Part shown: piece by piece, positions 1 through 8,989 of the stretch
Numbering within the stretch: the stretch's first letter is position 1
How the letters are laid out: every line of letters starts with the position of its first letter
Assembly (NCBI RefSeq): GCF_900141745.1
Contig: NZ_FSRM01000001.1
Coordinates: 2,046,001-2,110,000 of the forward strand
From: Paraburkholderia phenazinium
Lineage (GTDB): Bacteria; Pseudomonadota; Gammaproteobacteria; Burkholderiales; Burkholderiaceae
Length of the DNA stretch: 64,000 nt
Direction of reading: 5' to 3'
The notes under the pieces: model-generated
Databases searched by the model: none
What the model saw: only the letters and a program-made list of their open reading frames with translations
Told to the model about the DNA's origin: nothing
Position numbers and translations under genes: made by a program

Positions 1-142
1 TCAGCGACTTCAGCAGGGTGGTCTTGCCCATGCCGTTGCGGCCCATCACAGCAATGGTTTCGCCGGACATCAGCTCGAAACTGAGGTCGTGAAGAATATG
101 GCTTTCGCCGTAGAACACGTTGAGATTCTGGATCGCGAGCAT
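1..142 (-). CDS. urtE: Urea ABC transporter ATP-binding subunit UrtE (N-terminal part, cut by window edge)
   Basis: This is the N-terminal 47 codons of an ABC ATPase; the rest lies outside the window. The visible Walker A reads GRNGMGKTT at about residues 34-42, and GRNGMGKT is typical of LivF/UrtE-type ATPases. The ATG at 142 lies two bases after the urtD stop, so translation is probably coupled. As the last gene of urtABCDE it should be the second cytoplasmic ATPase, pairing with UrtD to drive urea import. The identity as UrtE rather than a generic LivF rests on gene order. Confidence 0.88.
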   Translation of the reverse strand, partial: MLAIQNLNVFYGESHILHDLSFELMSGETIAVMGRNGMGKTTLLKSL

Positions 143-144
143 AT

Positions 145-878
<734 letters not shown>

Positions 879-882
<4 letters not shown>

Positions 883-2018
883 TGGGCGGCTCCCTGACGT
901 TCGCGCAGCCATTCGATGACACCGGCGAGCCCCTTGGGCAGGAACATCGGCACGAAGATAAAGAGGCCGCCGATCAGGTACAGCCAGAAGCCAACAAAGT
1001 TTTCGGAGAGAAAGCTCTTGGCCGCGCCGACCAGGATCGCGCCATATACTGCGCCCACCAGCGACAATCGTCCGCCCACCGCCGCGTAGATCACCATCTC
1101 GATCGAAGGCACGATGCCGCACACCGACGGTGAGGCGAAGCCGACCTGCAGCGTGAACATCGCGCCGCCGATGGCCGAGAACAACGCTGCCACGGCGAAG
1201 ATGAAGCCCTTGAATAGGGCGGGGTCGTAGCCCGAGAAACGGATGCGGTCCTCACGGTCGCGAATTGCGATCAGTACCTTGCCGAGACGGCTCTTCAGAA
1301 TAAAGCGGCCGGCGAGGATCGCCGCCAGCAACAGGCATGCGCTCACGTAGTAGAGCAGGTAGACAGCAGTGTCGCTTTGCACGCTGTAACCCATGAAGGT
1401 GGGCAGATTCGTGATGCCGTTGATGCCGCCGGTGTAACCCTGTTGACCGATGATCACGATCGACATGATCGACGCCAGCGCGAGCGTCACGATCGAAAAG
1501 TACACGCCGCCCACTCGCTTGCGGAAGTTCGCGTATGCGAGGATAAAGGCGAGCAGCGTCGGCAGGATCACGATGGCGGGCAGGGCAAACCACGCGTGCT
1601 CAAAGGGCGCCCACCACCAGGGCAGCTTGTCGATGCTGTTCCACGTCATGAAGTCAGGCACGGGCGGTCCACCGTTGCCGAAGACTGCGGCGGCAGGATC
1701 GGCTGAGGTTGCCTCGAGCTTCATGTACATCGCCATCATGTAGCTGCCGAGACCGAAGAAAATGCCTTGTCCCAGACTCAGAATGCCGCCGTAACCCCAG
1801 GTGAGCACGAGCCCGGCTGCGCAGAACGCGAAGCTCAGATACTTCGCGAACAGGCCGAGGCGGAAGGAGCCGGACACCGCAGGAATGGCAACCAGCAGGA
1901 GCAGCGCGAGAATCACGACGGAATAGCGTTCGAGCAGCAGCGTCGCACGCAAACCGGGGCTGAGTGCCGCTGCCGGCGGATTCGATGTGCGCGGCGATGA
2001 AATCGGAAGGTCTTTCAT
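879..2018 (-). CDS. urtC: Urea ABC transporter permease UrtC
   Basis: A 379-aa inner-membrane permease of the LivM/UrtC family (BPD_transp_2). It has a cytoplasmic N-terminus of about 30 residues followed by many hydrophobic segments. A periplasmic insert at about residues 95-135 contains DFMTWNSIDKLPWWW, a region present in UrtC and absent from ordinary LivM. The C-terminal half carries the conserved AVGGRLSLVGAVYGAILVG stretch. It starts one base after the urtB stop and overlaps urtD by 4 bp. With UrtB it should form the transmembrane channel for urea. Confidence 0.93.
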
Positions 2019-2019
2019 G

Positions 2020-2922
2020 TTAGCGGCGAACCTTGAGTGCGAAGAGCCCGTTGGGCCGGAAATACAGTGCGACGATCACCAGCAGCAGAATGGCCGCTTT
2101 CGCCATCGAACCGCTCAGGACCAGTTCGAACATCGATTGCAACTGTCCGATCGAGAACGCCGAGAGGAAGGTGCCGACAAGGCTCTCGACGCCGCCGAAC
2201 ACCACCACGATGAAGGTGTCCACAATGTATTGCTGCCCGGTGACCGGACCGGTCGAGGCGAGCATCGTGAGGGCGCTGCCAGCAATGCCAGCGAGGCCGC
2301 AGCCCACCGCGAAGGTGACGGCGTCCACGCGTTCGGTGTTGATGCCGGCGGCGCCTGCCATCGCGCGGTTCTGCATCACGGAGCGGATCCGCAGGCCCCA
2401 GCGGCTGCGAAACAGAAACAGGTACACCGCGAGCGCCACCGCCAGCGTGAGACCGATGATAAAGATGCGCGAGAGCGGAATCGCCATACCGGGTGTCGGA
2501 TTCCATGCGCCCTGCAGCCACGTCACGGTGGGCACGCTCACATCGATGGGGCCGAATACCTGCCGGTAGAGTTGCTGCAGTACCAGCGACAAGCCCCAGG
2601 TGGCCAGCATGGTGTCGAGCGGCCGGTGGTAGAGAAAGCGGATCATCGCGCGTTCCAGCACAAAGCCGACCGCGCCCGTCACCACGAACGCCACCACGAT
2701 CCCGACCAGAAAATAAGCGCCCATCAGCGAAGGCAGATAGCGGGCGAACACGATCGAAGTCAGATAGGTCATGTACGCACCGAGCGCCATCAGCTCGCCG
2801 TGCGCCATGTTGATGACGCCCATCAGGCCGAACACGATCGCAAGACCGATTGCCATCAGTGCCAGCACGGTGAAGAGCGACAGGCCGTTGAAGACCTGGG
2901 TTAGAAAAGTATCGAGAGTCAT
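2020..2922 (-). CDS. urtB: Urea ABC transporter permease UrtB
   Basis: A 300-aa LivH/UrtB-type permease made almost entirely of membrane segments. It has the family motif GLMGVINMAHGE at about residues 32-43 and a VVFGGVESLVGTF loop near the C-terminus. Some UrtB proteins have a long extra N-terminal domain; this is the short form. It lies 90 nt downstream of urtA and one base before urtC, so it is in the same operon. A 450-aa open frame at 2015-3367 on the same strand is only an alternative reading of this DNA. Confidence 0.93.
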   Translation of the reverse strand: MTLDTFLTQVFNGLSLFTVLALMAIGLAIVFGLMGVINMAHGELMALGAYMTYLTSIVFARYLPSLMGAYFLVGIVVAFVVTGAVGFVLERAMIRFLYHRPLDTMLATWGLSLVLQQLYRQVFGPIDVSVPTVTWLQGAWNPTPGMAIPLSRIFIIGLTLAVALAVYLFLFRSRWGLRIRSVMQNRAMAGAAGINTERVDAVTFAVGCGLAGIAGSALTMLASTGPVTGQQYIVDTFIVVVFGGVESLVGTFLSAFSIGQLQSMFELVLSGSMAKAAILLLVIVALYFRPNGLFALKVRR

Positions 2923-3012
2923 CGCAGTTCTTTTGCCGGAAAGGATGCCTGGAAGACAAGGCGCGATGGGTTAGCATGCCCATCGTCGCCCGGGTAACGC
3001 ACGAGCCTTTCC

Positions 3013-4206
3013 TTAGCCCAGTTTCGGGAATGGGTTCGGCTCGATCAGCGGCGACTCGTACAGAATGTCGACCTGTCCGTCGGGTTTGAAGGCGCCGATT
3101 CGTGCGTGCTTCCACAGGTGATGATTGCTGACGTGGAAATGGATCTGTCCTTCCGGTGCATCCCAGCCGAGATTCGACGACGCCGCGACCACCTTTTCCA
3201 CGTCGAAGCTTTTGGCCTTTTCCGCCGCGAGCTTCCACAGGTACACGGAGGTATAGGCGGCTTCCATCGTGTCGCCGATCACGCGGTCCGCGCCGTACTT
3301 CGCCTTGAACGCCGGGACGAACTTCGCGTTCACCGGGTTCTGCACGCTCTGGAAGTAGCCCATGCACGAGAGCACGCCGGTCAGGTTGTCGCGGCCGATA
3401 CCGATGGCTTCTTCTTCGGTCACGGCGAGCGCCATGATCGGCTGGTTCTGGCCGGTGATGCCGACCGAGTTCAGCTGCTTGTAGAACGCCACATTCGAGC
3501 CGCCGACGATCGTCGAGAGAATCACGTCGGGCTTGGCGGCCTTGATCTTGTTGATAACCGACGAGAACTCGACCGTGCCGAGGGGGAAGTAGTCTTCGCC
3601 CACGACGGTGCCGCCTGCCTTCGCAATGGTCGGATGCGCGATACGGTTGGTGGTGCGCGGCCAGATGTAGTCCGAACCGATCAGGTAAAACTTTTTGCCC
3701 TTGTTTTTGGCGAGCCAGTTGACGGCCGGTATCACCGATTGCGTGGCCTCCTGACCCGTGTACATGATGTTCTTCGACATCTCGAGTCCTTCGTAGTACG
3801 TCGGATAGTAGAGCAGACCGTTATAGCGTTCGAACACGGGCAACACGGCCTTGCGCGAGGCCGATGTGTAGCAGCCGAACACGGCGGCGACCTTGTCGCT
3901 TTCCACCAGCTTTTGAGCCTTCTCGGCGAAGGTCGGCCAATCGCTGGCGCCGTCTTCGACGATGGGCTGGATCGGGCGGCCTAGCACGCCGCCCGCGGCG
4001 TTGATTTCGTCGATCGCGAGTTTCTCGGCATCGACCACGTGTGCTTCGGCAATCGCGACTGTCCCCGTCAACGAATGCAGGATGCCGACCTTCACCGGGT
4101 CTGCCGCCGAGGCAGCACGCGAGGCCAGCATCAGCGAACCCGGGATGGCGCCGGCAGCGGCAGTGGCGATCGCGGTCTTCAAAAAGTCACGTCTATTGTT
4201 CTTCAT
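3013..4206 (-). CDS. urtA: Urea ABC transporter substrate-binding protein UrtA
   Basis: A 397-aa periplasmic binding protein (type 1 fold, Peripla_BP_5). The N-terminus has a twin-arginine signal, NNRRDFLKT, then a hydrophobic stretch and an AASAADP cleavage region, so export by Tat is expected. Body motifs include PTYYEGLE and GSDYIWPRT. The start chosen is the ATG at 4206, preceded by GAAGGG about 6 nt upstream; an in-frame start at 4233 would lie inside a terminator hairpin. It is the first gene of urtABCDE. It is a paralogue of the divergent AmiC and shares the YPT.YEG and GSDYI motifs with it. Confidence 0.95.
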   Translation of the reverse strand: MKNNRRDFLKTAIATAAAGAIPGSLMLASRAASAADPVKVGILHSLTGTVAIAEAHVVDAEKLAIDEINAAGGVLGRPIQPIVEDGASDWPTFAEKAQKLVESDKVAAVFGCYTSASRKAVLPVFERYNGLLYYPTYYEGLEMSKNIMYTGQEATQSVIPAVNWLAKNKGKKFYLIGSDYIWPRTTNRIAHPTIAKAGGTVVGEDYFPLGTVEFSSVINKIKAAKPDVILSTIVGGSNVAFYKQLNSVGITGQNQPIMALAVTEEEAIGIGRDNLTGVLSCMGYFQSVQNPVNAKFVPAFKAKYGADRVIGDTMEAAYTSVYLWKLAAEKAKSFDVEKVVAASSNLGWDAPEGQIHFHVSNHHLWKHARIGAFKPDGQVDILYESPLIEPNPFPKLG

Positions 4207-4231
4207 GGCGCCCTTCACAAAAGTTGAAGAC

Positions 4232-4277
4232 AAAAAAAAGCCCGAAACCAGCGGTTAGCTGGTTTTCGGGCTTTTTT
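4232..4277 (-). terminator. Intrinsic terminator in the urtA leader (likely attenuator)
   Basis: On the minus strand GCCCGAAAACCAGC pairs with GCTGGTTTCGGGC around a 5-nt loop, with one bulged A, followed by eight T residues. It ends 26 nt upstream of the urtA start, downstream of the sigma-54 promoter at 4377-4391, so transcripts from that promoter must cross it. This position is that of an attenuator, not a gene-end terminator. Because amiR, a predicted antiterminator, is divergently encoded next door, it is the probable point of control. The plus strand also has a T-run, so it may work in both directions. Confidence 0.85.
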
Positions 4278-4289
4278 GGCCGGTGTCAT

Positions 4290-4309
4290 GCAAGACGCCT
4301 TTGTCTCGC
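4290..4309 (-). promoter_or_regulatory. Hexaloop RNA hairpin, candidate ANTAR (AmiR) binding site
   Basis: On the minus strand GCGAGAC and GTCTTGC form a 7-bp stem (one G-U pair) closing a six-base loop AAAGGC. Known ANTAR targets are hairpins with hexanucleotide loops having A at position 1 and G at position 4, upstream of or overlapping a terminator; this loop matches both positions. It lies 12 nt before the terminator in the same leader. A clear second hexaloop hairpin was not found, so it fits a single-hairpin-plus-terminator arrangement of the nasF type better than the dual-hairpin EutV type. Confidence 0.6.
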
Positions 4310-4327
4310 ACAACGAAACTCGTTAGG

Positions 4328-4360
4328 ATCGAGGGTGCAGGTCTCGGCTCCACACTCGAT
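4328..4360 (-). promoter_or_regulatory. Large 5' hairpin in the urtA leader
   Basis: ATCGAGTGTG and CACCCTCGAT form a 10-bp stem with one T-C mismatch around a 13-nt loop, just after the predicted transcription start near 4365. A smaller hairpin (AACGA/TCGTT, 4312-4324) follows. Together with the hexaloop hairpin and the terminator, the 160-nt leader is highly structured. No match to a known riboswitch consensus was recognised. The role is unknown. Confidence 0.4.
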
Positions 4361-4376
4361 CACGAGCAGCGATAAC

Positions 4377-4391
4377 GCAAAAGCTGTGCCA
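4377..4391 (-). promoter_or_regulatory. Sigma-54 (-24/-12) promoter for urtABCDE
   Basis: The minus strand reads TGGCACAGCTTTTGC, a full match to TGGCAC-N5-TTGC with the required 10 bp between the GG and GC doublets. It lies about 170 nt upstream of the urtA start and reads toward urtA. The predicted start is near 4365. Sigma-54 control fits nitrogen-regulated urea uptake. Confidence 0.8.
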
Positions 4392-4548
4392 TCGGTGTTG
4401 TGTGCGCAAATTTGCAGGCGTCCTCAAGCACGCAATTCACGCGCAACGCCTTTTGGTTCGGTACATTACCGTCAGCTCGCAGGCAGCGATCGTCTTTCCG
4501 GCTTCATCGTTTTGCCGTGCCGCGTGTTCCCCAAGCTGGTGTGAACGC

Positions 4549-4563
4549 GCACAATGCCCGTGC
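4549..4563. promoter_or_regulatory. Candidate NtrC binding site (GCAC-N7-GTGC)
   Basis: GCACAATGCCCGTGC matches the NtrC dyad core GCAC-N7-GTGC. It sits about 160 bp upstream of the sigma-54 element, a normal distance for an enhancer site. It also lies about 75 bp upstream of amiC, so it could serve either gene. Only one copy was noticed, whereas strong NtrC enhancers usually have two. Confidence 0.45.
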
Positions 4564-4635
4564 ATGGAACCGGAGTCGTGCACAACGCTGCGCGCTGGTG
4601 GGCCGCTCAACCTGCCGTCACTTTCTGGCTGAAAT

Positions 4636-5802
4636 ATGACCTCATCATCCAATGGGCCGATCAAGGTCGGCGTGCTGTTCTCCTCGTCCGGCGTGACCGC
4701 TCCGATCGAGTTGTCGCAGCAGCGCGCAACGATTCTGGCGGCCGAGGAAATCAACCTTGCCGGCGGCATCAATGGCCGTGAGTTGCAACTGGTGTTTCGC
4801 GATCCCGCTTCGACGCCGGCCCGTTATGCCGCGCTTATCCAGCAGTTGATCGTCGAGGAACAGATTCGCGTCGTGGTGGGTTGCTATATGTCGAGCACGC
4901 GCAAGGCGGTGATTCCAATCGTCGAGCGGCACAATGCCTTGCTGTTCTACCCGACACTCTATGAAGGATTCGAGTACAGCCGCAATGTGATTTACACCGG
5001 CGCCGCACCGAACCAGAACAGTCTGCCGCTCGCGGACTATATGCTCGGGCAATTCGGATCTCGTGTGTTCATGGTCGGCTCGGATTACATTTACCCTTAC
5101 GAGTCGAATCGCATCATGAGCGATCTCGTGTTCGAGCGCGGCGGCGAGAAGCTCGAAGAAATCTATCTGCCTCTCGATGCCGGCTGGTCCAGCTATCTGA
5201 GCGTAGCGAAGAAGATCGCGGCGCAGGCGCCCGACTTCGTCTTTTCGACCGTGGTGGGCAGCGGGATCTCGCACATGTATCGCGCGTTTGCGGAGGCGGG
5301 TCTCGATCCTTACAAGACCCCGATTGCGAGCCTGACAACCAGTGAAACGGAAGTGGCGGCGATGGGCGCCGCGCTTGGCGAAGGGCACATCACTGCGGCG
5401 ACCTACTTTCAATCGGTGAGCGATCCGGTCAATCAGCGTTGCCTCGCCAACTATCACCGGCGCTTCGGCGATGGCGTCGTCACCGACATGTGCTGGGAGG
5501 CCGCTTACTTTCAGATGCACGTGCTCGCCAACGCGATGCGCATTACCGGTGGCGACGACACCAACGCCTTGCTCAAGACGTTGCCGGGGCTCGAGCTGAA
5601 TGCGCCGCAGGGGCGTATCCGGATCGACGAACACAATCACCACACCTATCTGCATCCTCGAATCGGGCGCCTGAACTGGCATGGCCAGTTCGATATCCTG
5701 AGCGATTCGCCGGGGTGGACGCGCGCGGACCCGTTTGTCATTTCGCACTCGCTGGTCGATGAGGCAGCCCCACATGGTGGCCCCGACGAGGTGCGGTCAT
5801 GA
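4636..5802 (+). CDS. amiC: AmiC-like cytoplasmic amide/urea sensor, negative regulator of AmiR
   Basis: A 388-aa type 1 periplasmic-binding-fold protein of the AmiC/FmdD family, close to the roughly 385 aa of Pseudomonas AmiC. Unlike UrtA it has no signal peptide: the mature fold begins within ten residues (IKVGVLFSSSG), so it stays in the cytoplasm. Motifs include GCYMSSTRKA, FYPTLYEG and GSDYIYPYE. In P. aeruginosa, AmiC holds AmiR in a complex and releases it when a short amide binds. Here the partner amiR overlaps by 4 bp (ATGA). It is divergent from urtA, its exported paralogue, which suggests the ligand is urea or a short amide taken up by that transporter. Confidence 0.85.
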   Translation: MTSSSNGPIKVGVLFSSSGVTAPIELSQQRATILAAEEINLAGGINGRELQLVFRDPASTPARYAALIQQLIVEEQIRVVVGCYMSSTRKAVIPIVERHNALLFYPTLYEGFEYSRNVIYTGAAPNQNSLPLADYMLGQFGSRVFMVGSDYIYPYESNRIMSDLVFERGGEKLEEIYLPLDAGWSSYLSVAKKIAAQAPDFVFSTVVGSGISHMYRAFAEAGLDPYKTPIASLTTSETEVAAMGAALGEGHITAATYFQSVSDPVNQRCLANYHRRFGDGVVTDMCWEAAYFQMHVLANAMRITGGDDTNALLKTLPGLELNAPQGRIRIDEHNHHTYLHPRIGRLNWHGQFDILSDSPGWTRADPFVISHSLVDEAAPHGGPDEVRS

Positions 5803-6407
5803 AGCAGCGCTCGTCTTCCCGTACCCCTCAGGCGCTTCGCGATATCCGCTCGCTCAGCGTGCTGGCCATTCATCCTCAGGATCAGGACGGCGAAGAGCTG
5901 CTTGGACAACTGTGCCGCATCGGCTGCAAGGTTCAGATGATCTGGCCCGCGGTCGACACGTTGCCCGATGCTACCGACGTCGTGTTTCTCGCCGTCCGTC
6001 CGGAGACACTCTCGGTCAGCCTGCCGTGGATGAACGCGAAGAACGCGCCGCCGGTGATTCCCGTCGTCAGTTACGAGAATCCGATCATCATCGAGGCGGT
6101 CATGCAATTGGGCGCGTATTGCGTGGTGCCGTCGCCGGTGCGTTCGTTCGGCCTGCTGACGGCGATTGCCGTCACGCTGAACCAGCACCGCAATCGCCTG
6201 CAAATGGAGCGCTATATACAGCGCGTCGAGGACAAGCTTGCCGAGCAACGGCAGATCCAGCGCGCCAAGACCATCCTGATGGAAACCCGTAATCTCTCCG
6301 AGCAGGAGGCCTACGACCTGTTGCGCTCGCAAGCCATGGTCAAGCGCGAGCACATCGAAACGATCGCCGAAGCGATCATCAAGGCCGATGAGGTGCTGCG
6401 CTTCTGA
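5799..6407 (+). CDS. amiR: AmiR-like ANTAR-domain RNA-binding antiterminator
   Basis: A 202-aa protein with the AmiR layout: a pseudo-receiver domain (about residues 15-130), a coiled-coil linker (RNRLQMERYIQRVEDKLAEQ) and a C-terminal ANTAR domain with the pattern IQRAKTILM...LSEQEAYDLLRSQAM. The receiver lacks the usual phosphoacceptor surroundings, as in AmiR. ANTAR proteins bind hexaloop hairpins in leader RNA and prevent terminator formation. It is translationally coupled to amiC. The only candidate target seen in the window is the urtA leader, 1.5 kb away on the other strand, which has an A1/G4 hexaloop hairpin and a terminator. Confidence 0.88.
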   Translation: MKQRSSSRTPQALRDIRSLSVLAIHPQDQDGEELLGQLCRIGCKVQMIWPAVDTLPDATDVVFLAVRPETLSVSLPWMNAKNAPPVIPVVSYENPIIIEAVMQLGAYCVVPSPVRSFGLLTAIAVTLNQHRNRLQMERYIQRVEDKLAEQRQIQRAKTILMETRNLSEQEAYDLLRSQAMVKREHIETIAEAIIKADEVLRF

Positions 6408-6582
6408 CATGCGCCAAACCCCCGCAGCGCGCGGCTGTGCGGCTTATCACCATGGCGCATATTCTTCGGAAACTTGATGCTTTGTAGAAATGGAGACGCT
6501 TTGCTACAGTCCGCCCACTCTGCCGGGGCGGCTAGCCGGGCAGCACTGAATCTCCATACCAATACCTACGGAGCACCTTCTC

Positions 6583-7362
6583 ATGAAATCGATTCGTTCC
6601 ATTCTGCTGATTGCACTGCTGCAGGCCGTGAGCGTCACGTCTGCGTTCGCTGCGGACGAACTCGCCCAGATCAAGTCGGCCGGTGTATTCAAGGTCGGCA
6701 CGGAAGGCACCTACGCGCCCTTCACGTACCACGACGAATCGGGCAAGCTGACGGGCTTCGACGTGGATATCGCGACTGCAATCGCACAACGTCTCGGCGT
6801 CAAGCCGGAGTTTGTCGAAGGCAAGTGGGACGGTCTGATTGCCGGCCTCGACGTGAACCGCTACGACGCGGTGATCAACGAAGTCTCGGTGACGGATGCA
6901 CGCAAGGCCAAATACGATTTCTCGACGCCGTACATTACGACCCGCGCGGTGCTGATCGTGCGCACGGACAATACGACGATCAAGACATTCGATGACCTGA
7001 AGGGTAAAAAATCGGCCAACACATTAACCAGTAATTTCGGCAAGATCGCCAAGGATCATGGCGCCGATGTGGTGCCCGTGCAGGGCTTTAACGAATCGAT
7101 CGATCTGCTGACCTCCGGCCGCGTCGACGCGACCGTCAACGATTCGCTGTCGTTCCTCGACTTCAAGAAGCACAAGCCGGATGCGCAGGTGAAGGTCGTT
7201 GCCACGGACAACTCGAGCGACGCGGACCAGTCGGCCGTGCTGCTGCGCAAGGGCGACCCGGCACTGGTGGCCGCCATCGACAAGGCGCTGGCCGACATCA
7301 AGGCGGACGGCACGTACGCGAAGATCTCGGCGAAGTATTTCGGCAAGGGCGTCTCCCAGTAA
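6583..7362 (+). CDS. Cystine/amino-acid-type ABC transporter substrate-binding protein (YxeM-like)
   Basis: A 259-aa exported protein of SBP family 3. The Sec signal peptide ends near AFAADE (about residue 23), followed by FKVGTEGTYAPFTY and GFDVDIATAIA, standard for polar amino-acid binding proteins. It has a GGAG ribosome site before the ATG. The permease starts 20 nt downstream and the ATPase overlaps that, with MmgE/PrpD and flavin monooxygenase genes following. This set matches B. subtilis yxeM-N-O-Q-K, so the ligand may be S-(2-succino)cysteine or another S-substituted cysteine. The sequence alone supports only amino-acid/cystine-type binding. Confidence 0.8.
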   Translation: MKSIRSILLIALLQAVSVTSAFAADELAQIKSAGVFKVGTEGTYAPFTYHDESGKLTGFDVDIATAIAQRLGVKPEFVEGKWDGLIAGLDVNRYDAVINEVSVTDARKAKYDFSTPYITTRAVLIVRTDNTTIKTFDDLKGKKSANTLTSNFGKIAKDHGADVVPVQGFNESIDLLTSGRVDATVNDSLSFLDFKKHKPDAQVKVVATDNSSDADQSAVLLRKGDPALVAAIDKALADIKADGTYAKISAKYFGKGVSQ

Positions 7363-7382
7363 GCGCCGGGACGGTCTGAATC

Positions 7383-8063
7383 ATGCCAGCCTGGTTGCAT
7401 CTGATGGCGCAGTCGCTGTGGCCCCTCGTCTACGCGGGGCTCGTGTTTACTGTGCCGCTCACGCTCGCTTCGTTCGCGCTCGGATTGCTGCTGGCGTTTG
7501 CCGCCGCCCTGATCCGCCTGTTCGGGCCACGCTGGGCAGTGTCGATCGTGCGTTTCTATGTCTGGCTGATTCGCGGCTCGCCGTTGCTGGTGCAACTGTT
7601 CGTGATCTTTTACGGACTGCCGAATGTCGGGATCGTGCTTGACCCGTTGACGGCGGCCATCATCGGTTTCTCGTTGAATGTGGGTGCGTATAACTCCGAA
7701 GTGATTCGCGGAGTGATCGAATCGATTCCGAAAGGGCAGTGGGAAGCCGCCTATTCGATGGGGATGACGCGCGGCGAAGCGCTGCGCCGCGCGATCCTGC
7801 CGCAGGCGGCGCGGGTTGCGCTGCCGCCGTTGTCCAATTCGTTTATCTCGCTCGTTAAGGACACTTCGCTTGCGGCCGTGCTGACCGTGCCCGAGGTGTT
7901 TCAGGCCGCGCAACGCATCGCGGCGGTTACCTATGAGCCGCTGATTCTGTACTCGGAGGCGGCACTCGTTTATCTGGTGATCAGTTCGGTGTTGTCGTCG
8001 GCGCAAGTGAAACTCGAGCAGCGGTTCGGCCGGCATGCATTGTTCCAGGCAGGTAACGGATGA
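7383..8063 (+). CDS. Amino-acid ABC transporter permease (YxeN-like)
   Basis: A 226-aa inner-membrane permease of the HisM/TcyB type. Five or so hydrophobic segments are visible, along with the family motifs WLIRGSPLLVQLF (about residues 60-72) and the EAA loop EAAYSMGMTRGEALRRAILPQAAR. It overlaps the ATPase gene by 4 bp (ATGA). A single permease gene is present, so it should act as a homodimer. Confidence 0.85.
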   Translation: MPAWLHLMAQSLWPLVYAGLVFTVPLTLASFALGLLLAFAAALIRLFGPRWAVSIVRFYVWLIRGSPLLVQLFVIFYGLPNVGIVLDPLTAAIIGFSLNVGAYNSEVIRGVIESIPKGQWEAAYSMGMTRGEALRRAILPQAARVALPPLSNSFISLVKDTSLAAVLTVPEVFQAAQRIAAVTYEPLILYSEAALVYLVISSVLSSAQVKLEQRFGRHALFQAGNG

Positions 8064-8827
8064 TCAAGCTCGAACAGATCGAGAAGTTCTTTGGCGAACA
8101 CCGCGTGTTGAGCAAGGTCGATCTGACGCTTGCCTCCGGCAACGTCACCGCCTTGATCGGCCCGTCGGGCAGCGGCAAGAGCACGCTATTGCGCTGCGTG
8201 AACCTGCTGGAGATCCCCGAGGGTGGTGCACTCGAACTCGGTAACCAGCGGCTCGAATTTAGCCGCGAACAAAAGCCCGCGCGCGACGCCGTGCTGGCGA
8301 TCCGGCGCCGCACGGGCATGGTGTTTCAGAACTTCCAGTTGTTCCCGCATTTGACGGTCATCCAGAACGTGATGGAAGGACTGCTGACGGTGCAGAAGTG
8401 GGACAAGGCACGGGCGCGCGAGCGGGCGCATGAACTATTGACGAAGGTCGGCATTGCGCATAAGGCGGATGCGTGGCCCGCCACGCTGTCGGGCGGGCAG
8501 CAGCAGCGTGTCGCGATTGCGCGGGCGCTGGCGCCGTCGCCGGAGGTGTTGTTGTGCGACGAGCCGACCTCCGCACTCGATCCGGGCCTGGCCGCCGAAG
8601 TGGTCGAGGTGCTGAGGCAGCTCGCCAGCGAAGGCATGACGATGCTGATGGCGACGCATGATCTGCGTCTGGCGGCATCCATAGCACGGGACGTGGTGTT
8701 TCTGAATAACGGCGTCGTGGTGGAGGCGGGCGCATCGCGGCAGATCTTTACGCAGCCTCGCGAGGCGGAGACGGCACGCTTTGTGTCGACGCTGACGCAG
8801 CATTTGCCGGATGCCTGGGTGGAGTGA
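8060..8827 (+). CDS. Amino-acid ABC transporter ATP-binding protein (YxeO-like)
   Basis: A 255-aa ABC ATPase of the GlnQ/TcyC class. Walker A GPSGSGKS is at about residues 34-41, the signature LSGGQQQRVAIARAL is in the middle, and Walker B is VLLCDEPTSALDPG. The H-loop is MATHD. It completes the three-gene importer with the two preceding genes. A 306-nt gap follows before the enzyme genes. Confidence 0.88.
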   Translation: MIKLEQIEKFFGEHRVLSKVDLTLASGNVTALIGPSGSGKSTLLRCVNLLEIPEGGALELGNQRLEFSREQKPARDAVLAIRRRTGMVFQNFQLFPHLTVIQNVMEGLLTVQKWDKARARERAHELLTKVGIAHKADAWPATLSGGQQQRVAIARALAPSPEVLLCDEPTSALDPGLAAEVVEVLRQLASEGMTMLMATHDLRLAASIARDVVFLNNGVVVEAGASRQIFTQPREAETARFVSTLTQHLPDAWVE

Positions 8828-8960
8828 AGCGCGCGTACTGCTCCACCTGGCCGGCGTGACCTGCCCCTCCGACAACGGCACAAGGATTGGCCGAACGGCG
8901 CTGCGGACGCCTCCGTTGCAGCATCGCTGTAAACGCGATATCGAAAGCGGGAAATCTTGT

Positions 8961-8989
8961 TTGTGACAGGCGGCGCCGTTCGCTAGCAT
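8961..8989 (+). promoter_or_regulatory. Candidate sigma-70 promoter for the PrpD-monooxygenase pair
   Basis: TTGTGA and TAGCAT are separated by 17 bp, each matching 4 of 6 consensus bases, about 145 bp upstream of the MmgE/PrpD start. It falls in the 306-nt gap 8828-9133, in which no gene or clear terminator was seen. The match is modest. Confidence 0.25.

Noticed and set aside
2015..3367. 450-residue frame spanning urtB and part of urtA
   Set aside because: Arg/His/Gly-rich shadow of two well-supported genes in another frame on the same strand.
4207..4391. Guanidine (ykkC-type) riboswitch in the urtA leader
   Set aside because: Urea-related transporters are often under guanidine riboswitches, so the leader was read for the conserved blocks. 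They are absent; the hexaloop hairpin and terminator fit ANTAR control better.
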